Below are positions 8,294 through 17,606 of a stretch of DNA of 64,000 nt, piece by piece. The first letter of the stretch is position 1; every line of letters begins with the position of its first letter. The translations under genes and the position numbers were made by a program. Origin of the DNA: Pontiella sulfatireligans (GTDB lineage: Bacteria; Verrucomicrobiota; Kiritimatiellia; Kiritimatiellales; Pontiellaceae). Location: positions 3,162,001 through 3,226,000 of the forward strand of contig NZ_CAAHFH010000001.1 in NCBI RefSeq assembly GCF_900890705.1, read 5' to 3'. The notes below the pieces were generated by a model. It had not been told where the DNA came from. It saw nothing but the letters and a program-made list of their open reading frames with translations, and ran no database searches.

Positions 8294-9330
8294 ATCGTCG
8301 ATCCGTCCAGATTGATGTCCTGCGCCCACACATAAGCATGGCTGAACGGCTTCAGCATCGAAGCCTCCAAAATATACTGCGCGTTCAACGTATGGTTCAT
8401 TTCGCGGTGGAAAAAATCGCGGGCCCGCGCGGCCCAAGCCTGACGCTTGGCATCGTCGTTATGGAACTCGCGGATTTTTGCAAGCAGATCATCCTGATCG
8501 TCGAAATAGACGGCCGATTCCAGCGGCAGCAATTCGTCGAATTTTGGTCCGCTATGAGTAAACTGCAGAATGCCGTTGCCAGCCAGCTGCGCCATGCGTG
8601 CCGAAGAATACCAATAGTCGCCTTCCTGCCGGTTCAAATTGAGTCCCATCTTCGTTTCGGCCAAGGCCCGGTCATAGTCCTGCCCCCAGATCGGAGGCTC
8701 GCCAAAACTGCCGAAGGTCTTGAAGTTGAGCTCGTCGCCGAGGTCGTCCTTCAAGTATTTAACCATTTTCAACCGCTCGGTAAAATCATCGCTGTTACTG
8801 CAAAACAGCAGGTCGATCTTGAGGTCGGTGCGAACGGAATTATCAAGGTTTTCAACCGCAGGGTCTACCGGATTCGGCATGTGGTAGAGCCGGGCGCCGC
8901 ATCCTTCAAAAATATTCAATTCTCGCCGGCCCGTGGAAACAAACACCGCATCGACTGCTTCAGCCCGATGCTTGATCCGCTCCACGTTCGACGGCACAAA
9001 CAGCGGGTCGTTGTTGCAGTGCGCAATCTTCACATCCGGCTGCATCCTGCGGATTTCATGCAGCGTTTCGTTGGTAATCATATCGCAATGACCGGCAATC
9101 ACCAGATCGGGGCCAAAAGCGGCAACGGTTTCGAGCAGCCGCCGGTTGGCCTTTTTCTTTCCCAGATCGCGAATGCCCAGCGGCGCCTCGAAAGCCGCCA
9201 CGTCGCGGTCGCTGAAAACCGACACAAAATGATCGTTCTTAATCAAGCCGCTGGTCAGCTTCTGGACCCAACTGACCCGCGTTTTTCCGTAGCGGCGCAA
9301 CTGCTGATATGCCACATGCAGAACTCTCAT
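8290..9330 (-). CDS. Glycosyltransferase-like protein (GT-B fold)
   Basis: 346 residues starting MRVLHVAYQQLRRYGKTRVS. The N-terminal half has the GT-B feature DLVIAGHCDMITNETLHEIRR; the C-terminal half reads KMGLNLNRQEGDYWYSSARM, then MAQLAGNGILQFTHSG, as in spore-maturation CgeB-like glycosyltransferases. I chose the ATG at 9330 because GGAGGAGGTC lies just upstream. The open frame beyond it translates intergenic repeats. It is first in the operon with the GT4 gene and msbA. Substrate unknown. Confidence 0.8.
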   Translation of the reverse strand: MRVLHVAYQQLRRYGKTRVSWVQKLTSGLIKNDHFVSVFSDRDVAAFEAPLGIRDLGKKKANRRLLETVAAFGPDLVIAGHCDMITNETLHEIRRMQPDVKIAHCNNDPLFVPSNVERIKHRAEAVDAVFVSTGRRELNIFEGCGARLYHMPNPVDPAVENLDNSVRTDLKIDLLFCSNSDDFTERLKMVKYLKDDLGDELNFKTFGSFGEPPIWGQDYDRALAETKMGLNLNRQEGDYWYSSARMAQLAGNGILQFTHSGPKFDELLPLESAVYFDDQDDLLAKIREFHNDDAKRQAWAARARDFFHREMNHTLNAQYILEASMLKPFSHAYVWAQDINLDGSTI

Positions 9331-10115
9331 AAGACCTCCTCCAAAACCTGTTTCAAAATTACGGCAGGCACCGCGTTTCCCCGCTAAACCAACCGCAAAA
9401 CGCCATTTATGTGGTTTCGCCTCGGGGAAGTCAACCGCAAGGGCAGGTTTAGGTACTTTCCTTACAACTCCTTGCCATTCTGCGTTCCTTAACGGATGAC
9501 CCTTTACCTGTTCAGCACCAAAAGTCAAATCCTCTTCCGATGCCGCTTTTGCAAAATGGTTATGAGCAAAATGGTTATGAGCAAAATGATTTAAAACAAA
9601 CATCCCGCACAAAAATCATTTTGCTCCAAATCATTTTGCACCAATAAATCTGCTGCGCAGCCTCATTGGGTACTTTCCCATTCTGCGTTCCTTGGCGCGT
9701 GACCATCTTGCGTATACAATCGATGACAGGATCATTAAATGACAAGATTATTAGAAGTGTCCGCATGAAGTTCTTCGTATTATTTAGTGGAGAAACTCGG
9801 GAAGGCATTTTCTAAAAAAAATAAAAATCGCGGCCAATCCAGTACAACAAATTTCCGAACATAGGGCGGGTGAAATGGCAGTGAATAGAGGAAACACGGA
9901 GTGGGGCTGGCGCGAAGCGACGGCAGCGAAGCGGCAACCAACAAATATTCCGGTCGTTTGGATTAGTTGCTTTTCCTCCATTCGTTGCTGATTAATTTCC
10001 GATGTGCATGGCTGAGGCATCCGACATCACCAGTCTCACCCTAAAAATCTACATAGAACCCCGCATGAACGGAATCATCCTGTCCTATCTCCCTGCTGCA
10101 CCCACCACTTTGGGG
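9331..10115. other. Non-coding stretch with short repeats
   Basis: No convincing gene. Two blocks, near 9452-9505 and 9666-9704, share GGTACTTTCC and CCATTCTGCGTTCCTT followed by a TGACC. A separate iterated repeat lies at 9551-9640. The rest (9705-10115) shows no clear feature. Confidence 0.5.
9551..9640. repeat. Iterated 15-base repeat GCAAAATGGTTATGA with inverted copies
   Basis: Direct copies begin at 9551, 9566 and 9581 (the last reads GCAAAATGATTTA). Two inverted copies AAATCATTTTGC follow at about 9613 and 9628. Together they can form a long hairpin. The unit length is 15 bases with no unique spacers, so this is not a CRISPR. Confidence 0.7.
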
Positions 10116-10220
10116 TCATTTAATTTGAGGCCGCTCGCCGCGCAAACGTCGCAGCTCGACAAGCGCCTCGAAAGCCAAGCGGCGCAGGGCCGGATTCCGA
10201 TCCGGCGTCTCCGTGCCCAC
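10116..10220 (-). pseudogene. Fragment of a coding sequence, probably transposase debris
   Basis: A 34-codon stretch with coding character ends in PALRRLAFEALVELRRLRG and a stop. It has no start or partner and is followed upstream by GGGTCAGACCC and GACTGACCCC, the same kind of ends seen on the transposase remnants nearby. Origin uncertain. Confidence 0.3.
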
Positions 10221-10336
10221 TGGGCGCCAGGGTCTGACCCAGGGACAGCGGAGGGGTCAGTCCTATGATTTAATGTTTTCTTCCGTTTCAGCCGAATCGA
10301 TCAACCTAAAAACATTATTTCATAGCACCCCTTTGC

Positions 10337-10369
10337 CGGGGAATAAACGTTGCCTTCAAATCCGGGCGT
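10337..10369 (-). repeat. 33-base repeat, left inverted copy
   Basis: Read on the minus strand it contains GCCCGGATTTGAAGGCAAC and ends TTTATTCCCCG. It matches 18504-18536 in the opposite orientation with one difference. Both copies lie downstream of a small membrane-protein gene. Confidence 0.7.
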
Positions 10370-10405
10370 CGTGTCGTTTCGGCTCCAAGCTCTTCGCTAT
10401 TTACT

Positions 10406-10609
10406 TCATTTATTAGTGTCTGAATTGATTTTTTCTGCTTGTTGGATTTTATCTTTCATATGAATTGACCCATAAAGCCCGAACCCAAGAATGATCAATA
10501 ATCCCGATAGGAACATAATTTTTTCTGATTTTGTTTTTGCTCTGATGATTCCGAAAATAAAAGCGACAACGATCACTATTGCTCCAAGGATTGGAAGTAT
10601 TGTTGTCAT
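10406..10609 (-). CDS. Small membrane protein, unknown function
   Basis: 67 residues with two membrane helices (ILPILGAIVIVVAFIFGII and IMFLSGLLIILGFGLYG) and a charged C-terminus KDKIQQAEKINSDTNK. The start ATG is only 10 bases after the stop of the upstream transposase remnant. The 33-base repeat follows. Not recognised; base use is more AT-rich than the core genes. It could be a recently acquired cargo gene. Confidence 0.5.
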   Translation of the reverse strand: MTTILPILGAIVIVVAFIFGIIRAKTKSEKIMFLSGLLIILGFGLYGSIHMKDKIQQAEKINSDTNK

Positions 10610-10611
10610 AG

Positions 10612-10842
10612 CCTGGGGTCAGGCCTTGAATATTAACATTTTCTGTTTCAACGTCCATAACTCACCCTTGGTTGCGCTCTCCATTAATTTAATATTTCTC
10701 GAAACACTGCTCGGATGCCCCATCATTAACAAATCTGATATCCAACTATTTTTAACGCATGTATTTCGGCGGATTAACCAAGCAATTGCCATTTTGTTTT
10801 TGGCCCCTTTTGAATGTTAATATTCAAGGACTGGCACCTTTC
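10612..10842 (-). pseudogene. Remnant of a REP-associated (Y1-type) transposase, copy A
   Basis: The frame 10792-10619 encodes 57 residues beginning MAIAWLIRRNTCVKNSW with GHPSSVSRNIKLMESATKG, resembling the C-terminal helix-turn-helix tail of IS200/REP-associated transposases. The catalytic part is absent. A near-identical inverted copy lies at 17606-17828. Both ends carry the CAAGG-CCTGACCCC / CAGTCCTTGAATATT motif. Confidence 0.6.
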
Positions 10843-11039
10843 CACGACCCCTGCAGAACAGTTTGAACCACCCGCTGCGCTGGTGAACACAGAGGAACAG
10901 GGAGGTTTCCCCCGAAAGCGTTAGCGATAAATAATTTTACCGAAGGTGAAATAACGACCAATGGGGAGTTGTTCATCATTGGAACAAATATCCCCTTCGC
11001 CCTAGCCCGATTACTAGATTACGGAACCGACCCTTTTTG

Positions 11040-11066
11040 CCAATGTCAATATCAAGGACTGGTACC
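11040..11066. repeat. Solo end of the REP-type element
   Basis: CAATATCAAGGACTGGTACC resembles the end of copy A near 10825-10845 (AATATTCAAGGACTGGCACC). The first IS element is inserted directly after it. Confidence 0.4.
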
Positions 11067-11074
11067 TTTTATTT

Positions 11075-12534
11075 CACTGTCATCCCATAGATTTTAAATA
11101 AAAAGGCTGGCTTGTGAGCTCTAAATCCTCCACTCGGAGGGTATGAAAAAACAGAGACAAAAACACAAACCAGCCGGACATAGGTATACAACCTTGAAGC
11201 AATTGTGCAATCTGATTCCCGGACACATGGTCACGAACCTTGCGAAGAAGCATGGCGTCGATGCCCGAAGCCGGACGTACACGCCATGGAGCCATGTGGT
11301 TTCGCTGCTTTATGCCCACTTTGCTCATGCGCTCGGGCTTAACGATGTATGCGACGCGCTCCAGATGAATGCGGCGGCGCTCTCCACCATCCGCGGTGCG
11401 GTTCCACCGTCCCGCAACAACCTGAGCCATGCGAATCAAGTGCGCGACGCGAACATGGCCGAAGAGCTTTATTGGAGCATGATGAAGCATCTGATGGACA
11501 CGGTGCCTGGTTTTGCGAAGGGAAAGGTGCGTAGTGGATACCTCCGTCGCTTCAGCAAGGCGATCCATGCGCTCGATTCGACCACGATACAGCTGGTGGC
11601 CAATAGCATGGACTGGGCAAAGCACCGCCGCCGCAAGGCCGCCGCGAAGTGCCACATGCGTCTGGACCTGCAAAGCTTCCTTCCACGATGTGCCATTGTC
11701 GACACTGCAAAACACCATGACAGCCGCAAGACCTTGAGCTTGTGTGCCGACCTTGAAGCCGGAGAAATCGTTGTATTCGACAAGGCTTATATCAAATTCA
11801 AGCATCTCTTTGAGCTAACGGAGCGCGGCATTAATTGGGCGGGTCGAGCGAAAGACAACATGCAGTACACGGTGATGCGCTCCCTCGAAACGACTAAAAA
11901 CAAGCGCATCCTTCGCGACGAAGTCATCGAGCTGATGCTCGAAAAATCGAAGAAGGCCTACCCGTGCGAGTTGCGCCGCGTTGTAGCCCTCGTGGAGATC
12001 AACGGCAAGGATGTCGAAATGGTCTTCCTGACCAACCATCTGGAGTGGAGCGCGTGGACGGTCGCGGAGCTCTACCGCTGCCGGTGGGATATCGAGGTGT
12101 TCTTTAAGGAAATCAAACAGACGCTCCAGCTCTCCGACTTTCTCGGCTACAGCGCTAATGCCGTACGCTGGCAGGTATGGACCGGGCTGCTCGTCCATCT
12201 GCTGATGCGCTGTCTCAAATTCATGCACGGATGGGATCACAGCTTCAAGCGCCTGTTCACCGTCGTAAGGGTCTCGCTTTGGCGTCGCTGGAACCTGCCC
12301 GCCTTGCTGGAATCCTATGGGACAGCCAAACCACCCGGTCGCATCCGAGGAGCACCGGAACAGGCGTATCTGCCGGGGTTCATCTAAATGCTGTGGGACA
12401 GCCAACTGTTTAAAACGGGGAATCATCATTACTCTTCAACAAAAAATCGGAATCGACTAAATAAACTAAACATCAGAAACCTTAACAAAAACGGGAGCTG
12501 ACACTCCGTTAGCGTCCTCTATGGGATGACAGTG
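11075..12534 (+). mobile_element. Complete IS4-type insertion sequence
   Basis: 1460 bases with perfect 17-base terminal inverted repeats CACTGTCATCCCATAGA (11075-11091 and 12518-12534). Both ends are flanked by the 8-base direct repeat TTTTATTT (11067-11074 and 12535-12542), a target duplication. One intact transposase gene. The perfect ends suggest a recent insertion. Confidence 0.92.
11143..12387 (+). CDS. IS4-family transposase
   Basis: DDE transposase that cuts and moves the surrounding element. 414 residues. The first catalytic Asp is in ALDSTTIQLV, the second in VVFDKAYIKF, and the Glu in the YRCRWDIEVFFKEIKQ signature (Y-x2-R-x3-E-x6-K pattern). The N-terminal region is of the DUF4372 type found in one IS4 branch. 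The frame is intact and ends before the right inverted repeat, so the element looks functional. Confidence 0.92.
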   Translation: MKKQRQKHKPAGHRYTTLKQLCNLIPGHMVTNLAKKHGVDARSRTYTPWSHVVSLLYAHFAHALGLNDVCDALQMNAAALSTIRGAVPPSRNNLSHANQVRDANMAEELYWSMMKHLMDTVPGFAKGKVRSGYLRRFSKAIHALDSTTIQLVANSMDWAKHRRRKAAAKCHMRLDLQSFLPRCAIVDTAKHHDSRKTLSLCADLEAGEIVVFDKAYIKFKHLFELTERGINWAGRAKDNMQYTVMRSLETTKNKRILRDEVIELMLEKSKKAYPCELRRVVALVEINGKDVEMVFLTNHLEWSAWTVAELYRCRWDIEVFFKEIKQTLQLSDFLGYSANAVRWQVWTGLLVHLLMRCLKFMHGWDHSFKRLFTVVRVSLWRRWNLPALLESYGTAKPPGRIRGAPEQAYLPGFI

Positions 12535-12542
12535 TTTTATTT

Positions 12543-12632
12543 TATTGTTTGACCGGAACCTCTAATGGGTGACCCCTTTTTTACTGAGAGCCGCGAAAGA
12601 AAAAGTTAAGAGAGGTTTTTTTGCATGTCAAA
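12543..12632. other. Short non-coding gap
   Basis: Contains TAATGGGTGACCCC, resembling the ends of the transposase remnants, then an A-rich stretch before the end of the ATP-grasp gene. No gene is seen. Confidence 0.4.
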
Positions 12633-13595
12633 TTAGATGAAATGTTTTTGGGCGAAGCGAACGCGGTCCAGCGGTTGCGAGAGAATCCGTTCGCTGCGGC
12701 TCAGTTGTTTTACTGCTTTCAAGCGAGGGAGCAGGCCCGCATTGTTGGCGACCTGGATTGCAAGGCCCGGTCTGGCATTAAGCTCGAGGATCAATGGCCC
12801 CAGTTTTTCATCGAGCACGATATCGGCACCCAGATAACCCATCTCCGTCATTTCATAACATTTCGAAGCGAGCAGAATGAGCTCATCCCATTGCGGCACG
12901 ACGAGTTCCTGCAACCGTCGTCCGGTGTCGGGGTGCTGCTCGATCGGGCGACCGTGTTGTACCGCACTGCGGGCTTTGCCCGTGACGAGATCGATGCCGA
13001 CGCCCACAGCACCCTGGTGTAAGTTAGCCTTGCCATCGGAGGCCTGGGTGGAGAGTCGCATCATTGCCATGACGGGATAGCCTTGGAAGATGACAACACG
13101 TATATCGGGGACTCCCTGATAGGAGAAGCCTTCGAATGCATCGCTAAACTCGATTGCATATTCGATCATGGCTTTATCGTTGCGACCGCCGAGACTATAG
13201 AGACCGCTCAAGGTATTGCTGATGTGCCGCTGCAAATCGTGCAGGGTCAGCTTCTCGCCGCTGGGTTTGAGAAAGTAATCACCTTCCCGGTCGAGGATGA
13301 CGAGAATGCCTTTCCCGGCGCTGCCTTGGCTGGGTTTAATGACAAAGCTGGTGCGCCCTTCGAGTGTTTTGCCGAGTTGTTTGATCTCATGTTGATACTG
13401 AACCACGCCGTAAAGCTCAGGTACCTTCAGGTGAAACTCGTTGGCGAGTACTTTGGTGGCTAGCTTGTCATCGACTCGCGGATACAAAGCACGCGGATTG
13501 TAACGCGCGATATATTCACCGTTACGCCGATTCATGCCGATGATGCCCAAACGATGCAACTCACCTGGGCGGCACCATTGCAGCTTCCCGATCAC
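12633..13595 (-). CDS. ATP-grasp alpha-L-glutamate ligase-like protein (RimK-related)
   Basis: 320 residues with an ATP-grasp fold: FVIKPSQGSAGKGILVI (phosphate-binding loop region), PDIRVVIFQG, and the metal-binding GADIVLDEKLGPLILELNAR near the C-terminus. Such enzymes join an amino acid or amine to a carboxylate using ATP. It starts with GTG, overlapping the stop of the 7TM gene (GTGA), so it is translationally coupled. It is third in an operon known in many Gammaproteobacteria (retropepsin, 7TM inactive transglutaminase, ATP-grasp). Substrate unknown, probably a peptide or peptidoglycan-related group. Confidence 0.85.
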   Translation of the reverse strand: MIGKLQWCRPGELHRLGIIGMNRRNGEYIARYNPRALYPRVDDKLATKVLANEFHLKVPELYGVVQYQHEIKQLGKTLEGRTSFVIKPSQGSAGKGILVILDREGDYFLKPSGEKLTLHDLQRHISNTLSGLYSLGGRNDKAMIEYAIEFSDAFEGFSYQGVPDIRVVIFQGYPVMAMMRLSTQASDGKANLHQGAVGVGIDLVTGKARSAVQHGRPIEQHPDTGRRLQELVVPQWDELILLASKCYEMTEMGYLGADIVLDEKLGPLILELNARPGLAIQVANNAGLLPRLKAVKQLSRSERILSQPLDRVRFAQKHFI

Positions 13596-15151
13596 TTGCC
13601 ATCCTCTTGATTGGTTTTGACCAGCGGTGCAAAGCGCAACAGCTCCGACAGGCGGTAGCCGGAGTATTGACCGAGTGCGAGGATGATCGCGAGGGCAACG
13701 AGGATTAACTCAGGAAAAATGAAGACCTGATAGCGCAATATCGGATTCCCCATCGCGAGGTAAGCTAATATGGCGACGGTTAAGCTGCCGAGTGTTTGAA
13801 TCCCCACCTCTTTGGGTCCATCCTCTTCCCACAGCACCGAAAGGCGCTCCACCGTCCATGCCAGAATAATGGTCGGGAATAGCGTGACGGATCGCAGAAT
13901 GTCGAGGTCGAACTTGCTGCCGAAGATCCCGAAGCTGACCATGATGCCGATCACCACCACCACGACGGCTGAGATACGTGGCACTAAGAGCAAATCCAGT
14001 TTGGTGAGATAGGCCCGCACCGTGAGACCCGCGCTGACCACAATAATGAAGAGCAGTATACCCGGCCCGAGATTCGTGCGCAGGAAGGCCATGGCAAGCA
14101 GTATGGGCATGAACGTACCGGTGGTGCGGATGCCGATGATGTTCCGCAAAATCACCACAATCAAGGCACCAAATGGAATGGTTAACAGCAGACGATAGGA
14201 GTCTTGTTGCTCGACGGACAGCGAGGTGAGCGAGAAATCCATCAGTTTTTTTTCGCGTTGACGAGAGGCTTGTTCAAGCACGAAGCTCGCCGGGAGCGCT
14301 TGCTTAATGACGGAAAACTCGACCGTGGCATTCCTGCCGCCCTCAATCTCGATCAATGAAGGTCCGCCACGCTGCCAGGCGAGGAGATTCATTTGTTGCT
14401 GCGGTTGCGGGGTGCCCCAGTTGAATAGGTAGCGCTGACCATCCTCGATCAGGACAACCATTGGTTGCAGTGCTTGTTTGGTGCTGGTTTCCGCGAGTAA
14501 GAGTGCGCGAATCAGGTGTGATTCATAGCCGCCCTTTATAATCAGCGTGTTGAGTAGTCTTGTGCGGTCGAGATCAGTACGGGTTGCGCTGAGCAGGGTC
14601 TGCACGTTCTGATCTGCTTCATTGTTCAGCAGTTGAATGACCTGGCCTACGTAGGTGACGGCATCGGCCGAATGGTATTGGGCTGACTTAACAAGTTCCT
14701 CTGCCGCAATTGCCAGTGGGTCCTCTTCATATTTTTTGCTGGGATTGAGTGGAGGCGACTCCAAGTCGAGCAATTCGAAATTCTTTTTCTGATATATATC
14801 GACGCGGTAATAGAGCTCTTGCAAGCCTGTGGCTTCGCTTATCGACCAGGTCACATAGCGATAAAATCCGTCGCTGCCGCTCAAGTCGCCCGCGGGGATG
14901 AAGCCGTAATCGTGCGAAGAGCCCGCCTCTTCCAGAATGCCGAAATTATTTTGCTCGCCAGGTACTGCGAATTTTACTTTCACCGGATCGCCAGTGGCGA
15001 AGAAATTAACTTTGGCCTCGATGGTCCAGATGGGAATTTGTTGTTTCGGAATCAGCGGATAGCCGATCTGATAGTGTTTGATGAGTGCAGTGCCGAGGCC
15101 GACTGCCATTAAGATGACAATGAGAATGCGGAGTTGGACTTTAGCGTTCAT
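13592..15151 (-). CDS. Inactive transglutaminase-like protein fused to 7 membrane helices
   Basis: 519 residues. One N-terminal membrane anchor (LRILIVILMAVGLGTALI), a periplasmic transglutaminase-like domain over about residues 140-240 without a recognisable Cys-His-Asp triad, and a C-terminal block of about seven membrane helices from residue 330 (LLLTIPFGALIVVILRNIIG onward). This is the known partner of RimK-like ATP-grasp and retropepsin proteins. It overlaps both neighbours (TAATG upstream, GTGA downstream). It may bind a peptide or sense envelope state; that role is inference. Confidence 0.85.
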   Translation of the reverse strand: MNAKVQLRILIVILMAVGLGTALIKHYQIGYPLIPKQQIPIWTIEAKVNFFATGDPVKVKFAVPGEQNNFGILEEAGSSHDYGFIPAGDLSGSDGFYRYVTWSISEATGLQELYYRVDIYQKKNFELLDLESPPLNPSKKYEEDPLAIAAEELVKSAQYHSADAVTYVGQVIQLLNNEADQNVQTLLSATRTDLDRTRLLNTLIIKGGYESHLIRALLLAETSTKQALQPMVVLIEDGQRYLFNWGTPQPQQQMNLLAWQRGGPSLIEIEGGRNATVEFSVIKQALPASFVLEQASRQREKKLMDFSLTSLSVEQQDSYRLLLTIPFGALIVVILRNIIGIRTTGTFMPILLAMAFLRTNLGPGILLFIIVVSAGLTVRAYLTKLDLLLVPRISAVVVVVIGIMVSFGIFGSKFDLDILRSVTLFPTIILAWTVERLSVLWEEDGPKEVGIQTLGSLTVAILAYLAMGNPILRYQVFIFPELILVALAIILALGQYSGYRLSELLRFAPLVKTNQEDGK

Positions 15152-15708
15152 TATTTAGCCATGCTTTGTTCGATGGTTTGCTTTCCGGGCTTTGACAATG
15201 TATAGCTTTGGCTGACATCAACCAGCGCATGGCCGCGCAATAAATTGCGCCCCACCAGCAGCGGGTAACTGTAGTCGGACCGATCTGCAAGTGTGAATTC
15301 GAATGTGCGCATTTGCCTCCCGATGAAGACTTTTAGCAAGACCACATAACGTTTCACCGAGTCGGATTCATGCTGTTTAATGGTAACAACGCGCACCAAT
15401 TTCTCTGTGATCTCAGTGCGTTCTTTTGTGCCTGGATTAACGAGTGTAAATTTGATCCATTGCTCATCATCACGCTCGAATGGCGCGATGTCCTCCGCGT
15501 GAATGGAGCAGGTGGTGGCTCCTGTATCGATCCGCGCATCATAGGTGCATGCGGCTTCGTTGACGTAGAGATATTCGGCCTCTCCGATCACCAGCATTTC
15601 ACCCATCGCAGGGTCAGTAGGGTCGGACTTATCCGAAACGGTACTGCAGGCAACGAGGCTTAGCAGCAGCAACAGTTTAAATACATTCGGGAATATTTTA
15701 TTTTTCAT
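15151..15708 (-). CDS. Retropepsin-like aspartic protease lipoprotein (PF05618-type)
   Basis: 185 residues. A lipoprotein signal (FKLLLLLSLVAC) anchors it to a membrane, followed by a single-domain retropepsin with the catalytic motif ARIDTGATTCSIHA and LLVGRNLL, as in the family called ATP-dependent zinc protease. Such proteins act as dimers. I chose the ATG at 15708 because the lipobox then sits at the right distance; the upstream open frame has no signal features. It is first in the three-gene operon. Confidence 0.85.
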   Translation of the reverse strand: MKNKIFPNVFKLLLLLSLVACSTVSDKSDPTDPAMGEMLVIGEAEYLYVNEAACTYDARIDTGATTCSIHAEDIAPFERDDEQWIKFTLVNPGTKERTEITEKLVRVVTIKQHESDSVKRYVVLLKVFIGRQMRTFEFTLADRSDYSYPLLVGRNLLRGHALVDVSQSYTLSKPGKQTIEQSMAK

Positions 15709-15775
15709 AGTAAAGGAATTGTAAGTTATTTTGAGGTGCATTACAAGGCCTCGTATCGGATAAGTTGAAGTCAGT

Positions 15776-15937
15776 GTGAACACATCCGTGAAGAGCCAGA
15801 AAAATGGAGATTTAGATGGTTTTGATGAAGGATATGAAACATGGCTGGATGCACACCTGAATGGTGATGCAGGATTTTTACTGTCGAGGTTTCTGAAATC
15901 GTTGAATTCATTGAACAAGCAATTAATCAATAGCTAG
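15776..15937 (+). CDS. Possible small protein, unknown
   Basis: A 53-codon frame from GTG with coding character (DGFDEGYETWLDAHLNGDAG, then a leucine-rich tail). No clear ribosome site and no family recognised. It lies divergent from the retropepsin gene. It may be the tail of a larger gene lost by rearrangement. Confidence 0.25.
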   Translation: MNTSVKSQKNGDLDGFDEGYETWLDAHLNGDAGFLLSRFLKSLNSLNKQLINS

Positions 15938-16011
15938 CCGAACCAGCCATCTGAGCTGGTCCGCCAGAGGTGGCCGTAGCGAGCCCTACCCTTTCCAATC
16001 AAGGGTCAGGT

Positions 16012-17606
16012 CTGAATGGCACTTCCTTAAGGGCTCCTATCACACACATAAAACCGCAGTTTTAGGGTAAAAACCAATGCTATTATCTTGATATATATCA
16101 CGAAGAATGCAAGTATCTTGCATGAATAATACAACACCATTCCTGCCTGGACTTCATCTTCAATCGCTCCGTAAAAAACCGCGCTCTACGGCACAAATAA
16201 TGGCCGATGAAATGATGCATAAAAAAGACAAATCACTGCTGGGTCTAAAAGCTTGTTTCGGACGTTTCATTCCCGAATGTTTTTTGAAAAACAATGTGAA
16301 GGGACATCATAGTCGTCACCGTATTTTCAGCAAGGAAACCACTTTCTGGGCGTTCTTTTCTCAGATTATTGATGCCGATGGGGGCTGTGCTGAAGTCGTT
16401 AAAAAACTGAAAACATATCTCGCTTTCAATAGTGATCAGTCGCTGTCCGTTTCCACGGGTTCTTACTGCAAGGCGCGAAAAAAACTAGAGGAGACGGATT
16501 TGGTCGAAATCCTCAAACACACCTCAGAGTCGTTTCATGTTAACCTCGACGATCAGCCTCTCGCGGGCCGGCGCGTTATTGTTGTTGATGGAACGGGGTT
16601 GAGTATGCCTGACACCTCTGAAAATCAAGACGAATGGCCTCAAATTTCCTCTCAAAAAAAAGGGTGCGGTTTCCCGACAATGCGCCTGCTCGGCTGTTTC
16701 GATCTCGCGACGGGCGCAATTCTAAGCTATGCAGTCGGAAATAAAAAAAACCATGAACTCCCCTTGCTTCGCCAGCAGGAAGGCACTTTCAAGGAAGGGG
16801 ATATTTTCCTGGGGGACAAAGGGTTCTGTAGTTTTTATGATGTTGATCGGCTCCGAGAAAAGGGCGTTGACAGTATCATTCCATTAGCGCGTCGAATACC
16901 GAAAACGGAACAGACCTGCATCAAAAAGTTGGCGAACAATGATCTCCTGATTCGCTGGGAAAGGCCCGCTTGGTATAAAAAGGCACCCCTCCCGAAAGAC
17001 GAGTGGAACCAGTTGCCCGAAGAGCTTCTATTGCGTCAAATCAAAGTCGATGTTGAGCAGCCTGGATTCCGAGTGAAAAGCTTTTACATCATCACTACGC
17101 TACTCGATCCGCTTATCTATTCAGCAAAGAGTATCGCCGACCTCTACTATCGCAGATGGAGCGTTGAACTCTTTTTTCGCGACCTAAAAACAACCACGAA
17201 AATGGATATATTGCGTTGCAAATCCCCCGCGATGATTCGGAAGGAACTGCTCATGTATTTCATCGCCTACAATGCCATTCGTCATTTGATCTATGAGACC
17301 GCGCACGCTCATGAAAAAGACCCCATGCGGCTGAGTTATAAAGGCGCACTACAAGCACTCCGGCAGGCGGAAGTATACTTTAATCGAGCCGCGCTTTGCC
17401 CATCCGAAATCCTTCGGATACGGGAAAACCTGCTCGATTCGATCCGCACCAATATAATTCCCTTTCGGCCCGGAAGGAGTGAGCCGCGATGCCTTAAAAG
17501 AAGACTCAAACCCTATCAACTTTTAACACTGCATCGTCATGAAATGATCGAGATAAAGCATCGGAGTAAATATAATGCCAAAGCAGCTTAAGGAAGTGGC
17601 ATTCAG
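16012..17606 (+). mobile_element. Second complete IS4-type insertion sequence
   Basis: About 1595 bases. The ends CTGAATGGCACTTCCTTAAG (16012-16031) and its reverse complement with one mismatch (17587-17606) are terminal inverted repeats. TCAGGTC occurs at both junctions (16006-16012 and 17603-17609) and may be the target duplication, though it overlaps the repeats. It is inserted in the end of a REP-type transposase remnant. Confidence 0.88.
16107..17591 (+). CDS. IS4-family transposase
   Basis: 494 residues. The catalytic residues are visible: Asp in VIVVDGTGLSMPD, Asp in IFLGDKGFCSF, and Glu in YYRRWSVELFFRDLKTTTKM. It is not closely related to the transposase at 11143. The frame is intact and ends 15 bases before the right end of the element. 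An alternative start is the ATG at 16122. Confidence 0.92.
   Translation: MQVSCMNNTTPFLPGLHLQSLRKKPRSTAQIMADEMMHKKDKSLLGLKACFGRFIPECFLKNNVKGHHSRHRIFSKETTFWAFFSQIIDADGGCAEVVKKLKTYLAFNSDQSLSVSTGSYCKARKKLEETDLVEILKHTSESFHVNLDDQPLAGRRVIVVDGTGLSMPDTSENQDEWPQISSQKKGCGFPTMRLLGCFDLATGAILSYAVGNKKNHELPLLRQQEGTFKEGDIFLGDKGFCSFYDVDRLREKGVDSIIPLARRIPKTEQTCIKKLANNDLLIRWERPAWYKKAPLPKDEWNQLPEELLLRQIKVDVEQPGFRVKSFYIITTLLDPLIYSAKSIADLYYRRWSVELFFRDLKTTTKMDILRCKSPAMIRKELLMYFIAYNAIRHLIYETAHAHEKDPMRLSYKGALQALRQAEVYFNRAALCPSEILRIRENLLDSIRTNIIPFRPGRSEPRCLKRRLKPYQLLTLHRHEMIEIKHRSKYNAKAA

Noticed and set aside
9331..9612. N-terminal extension of the glycosyltransferase at 8290-9330
   Set aside because: It translates the 15-base repeats (HFAHNHFAHNHFA) and lacks a ribosome site; the ATG at 9330 has a strong one.
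9551..9640. CRISPR array
   Set aside because: Unit too short, no unique spacers, no cas genes.
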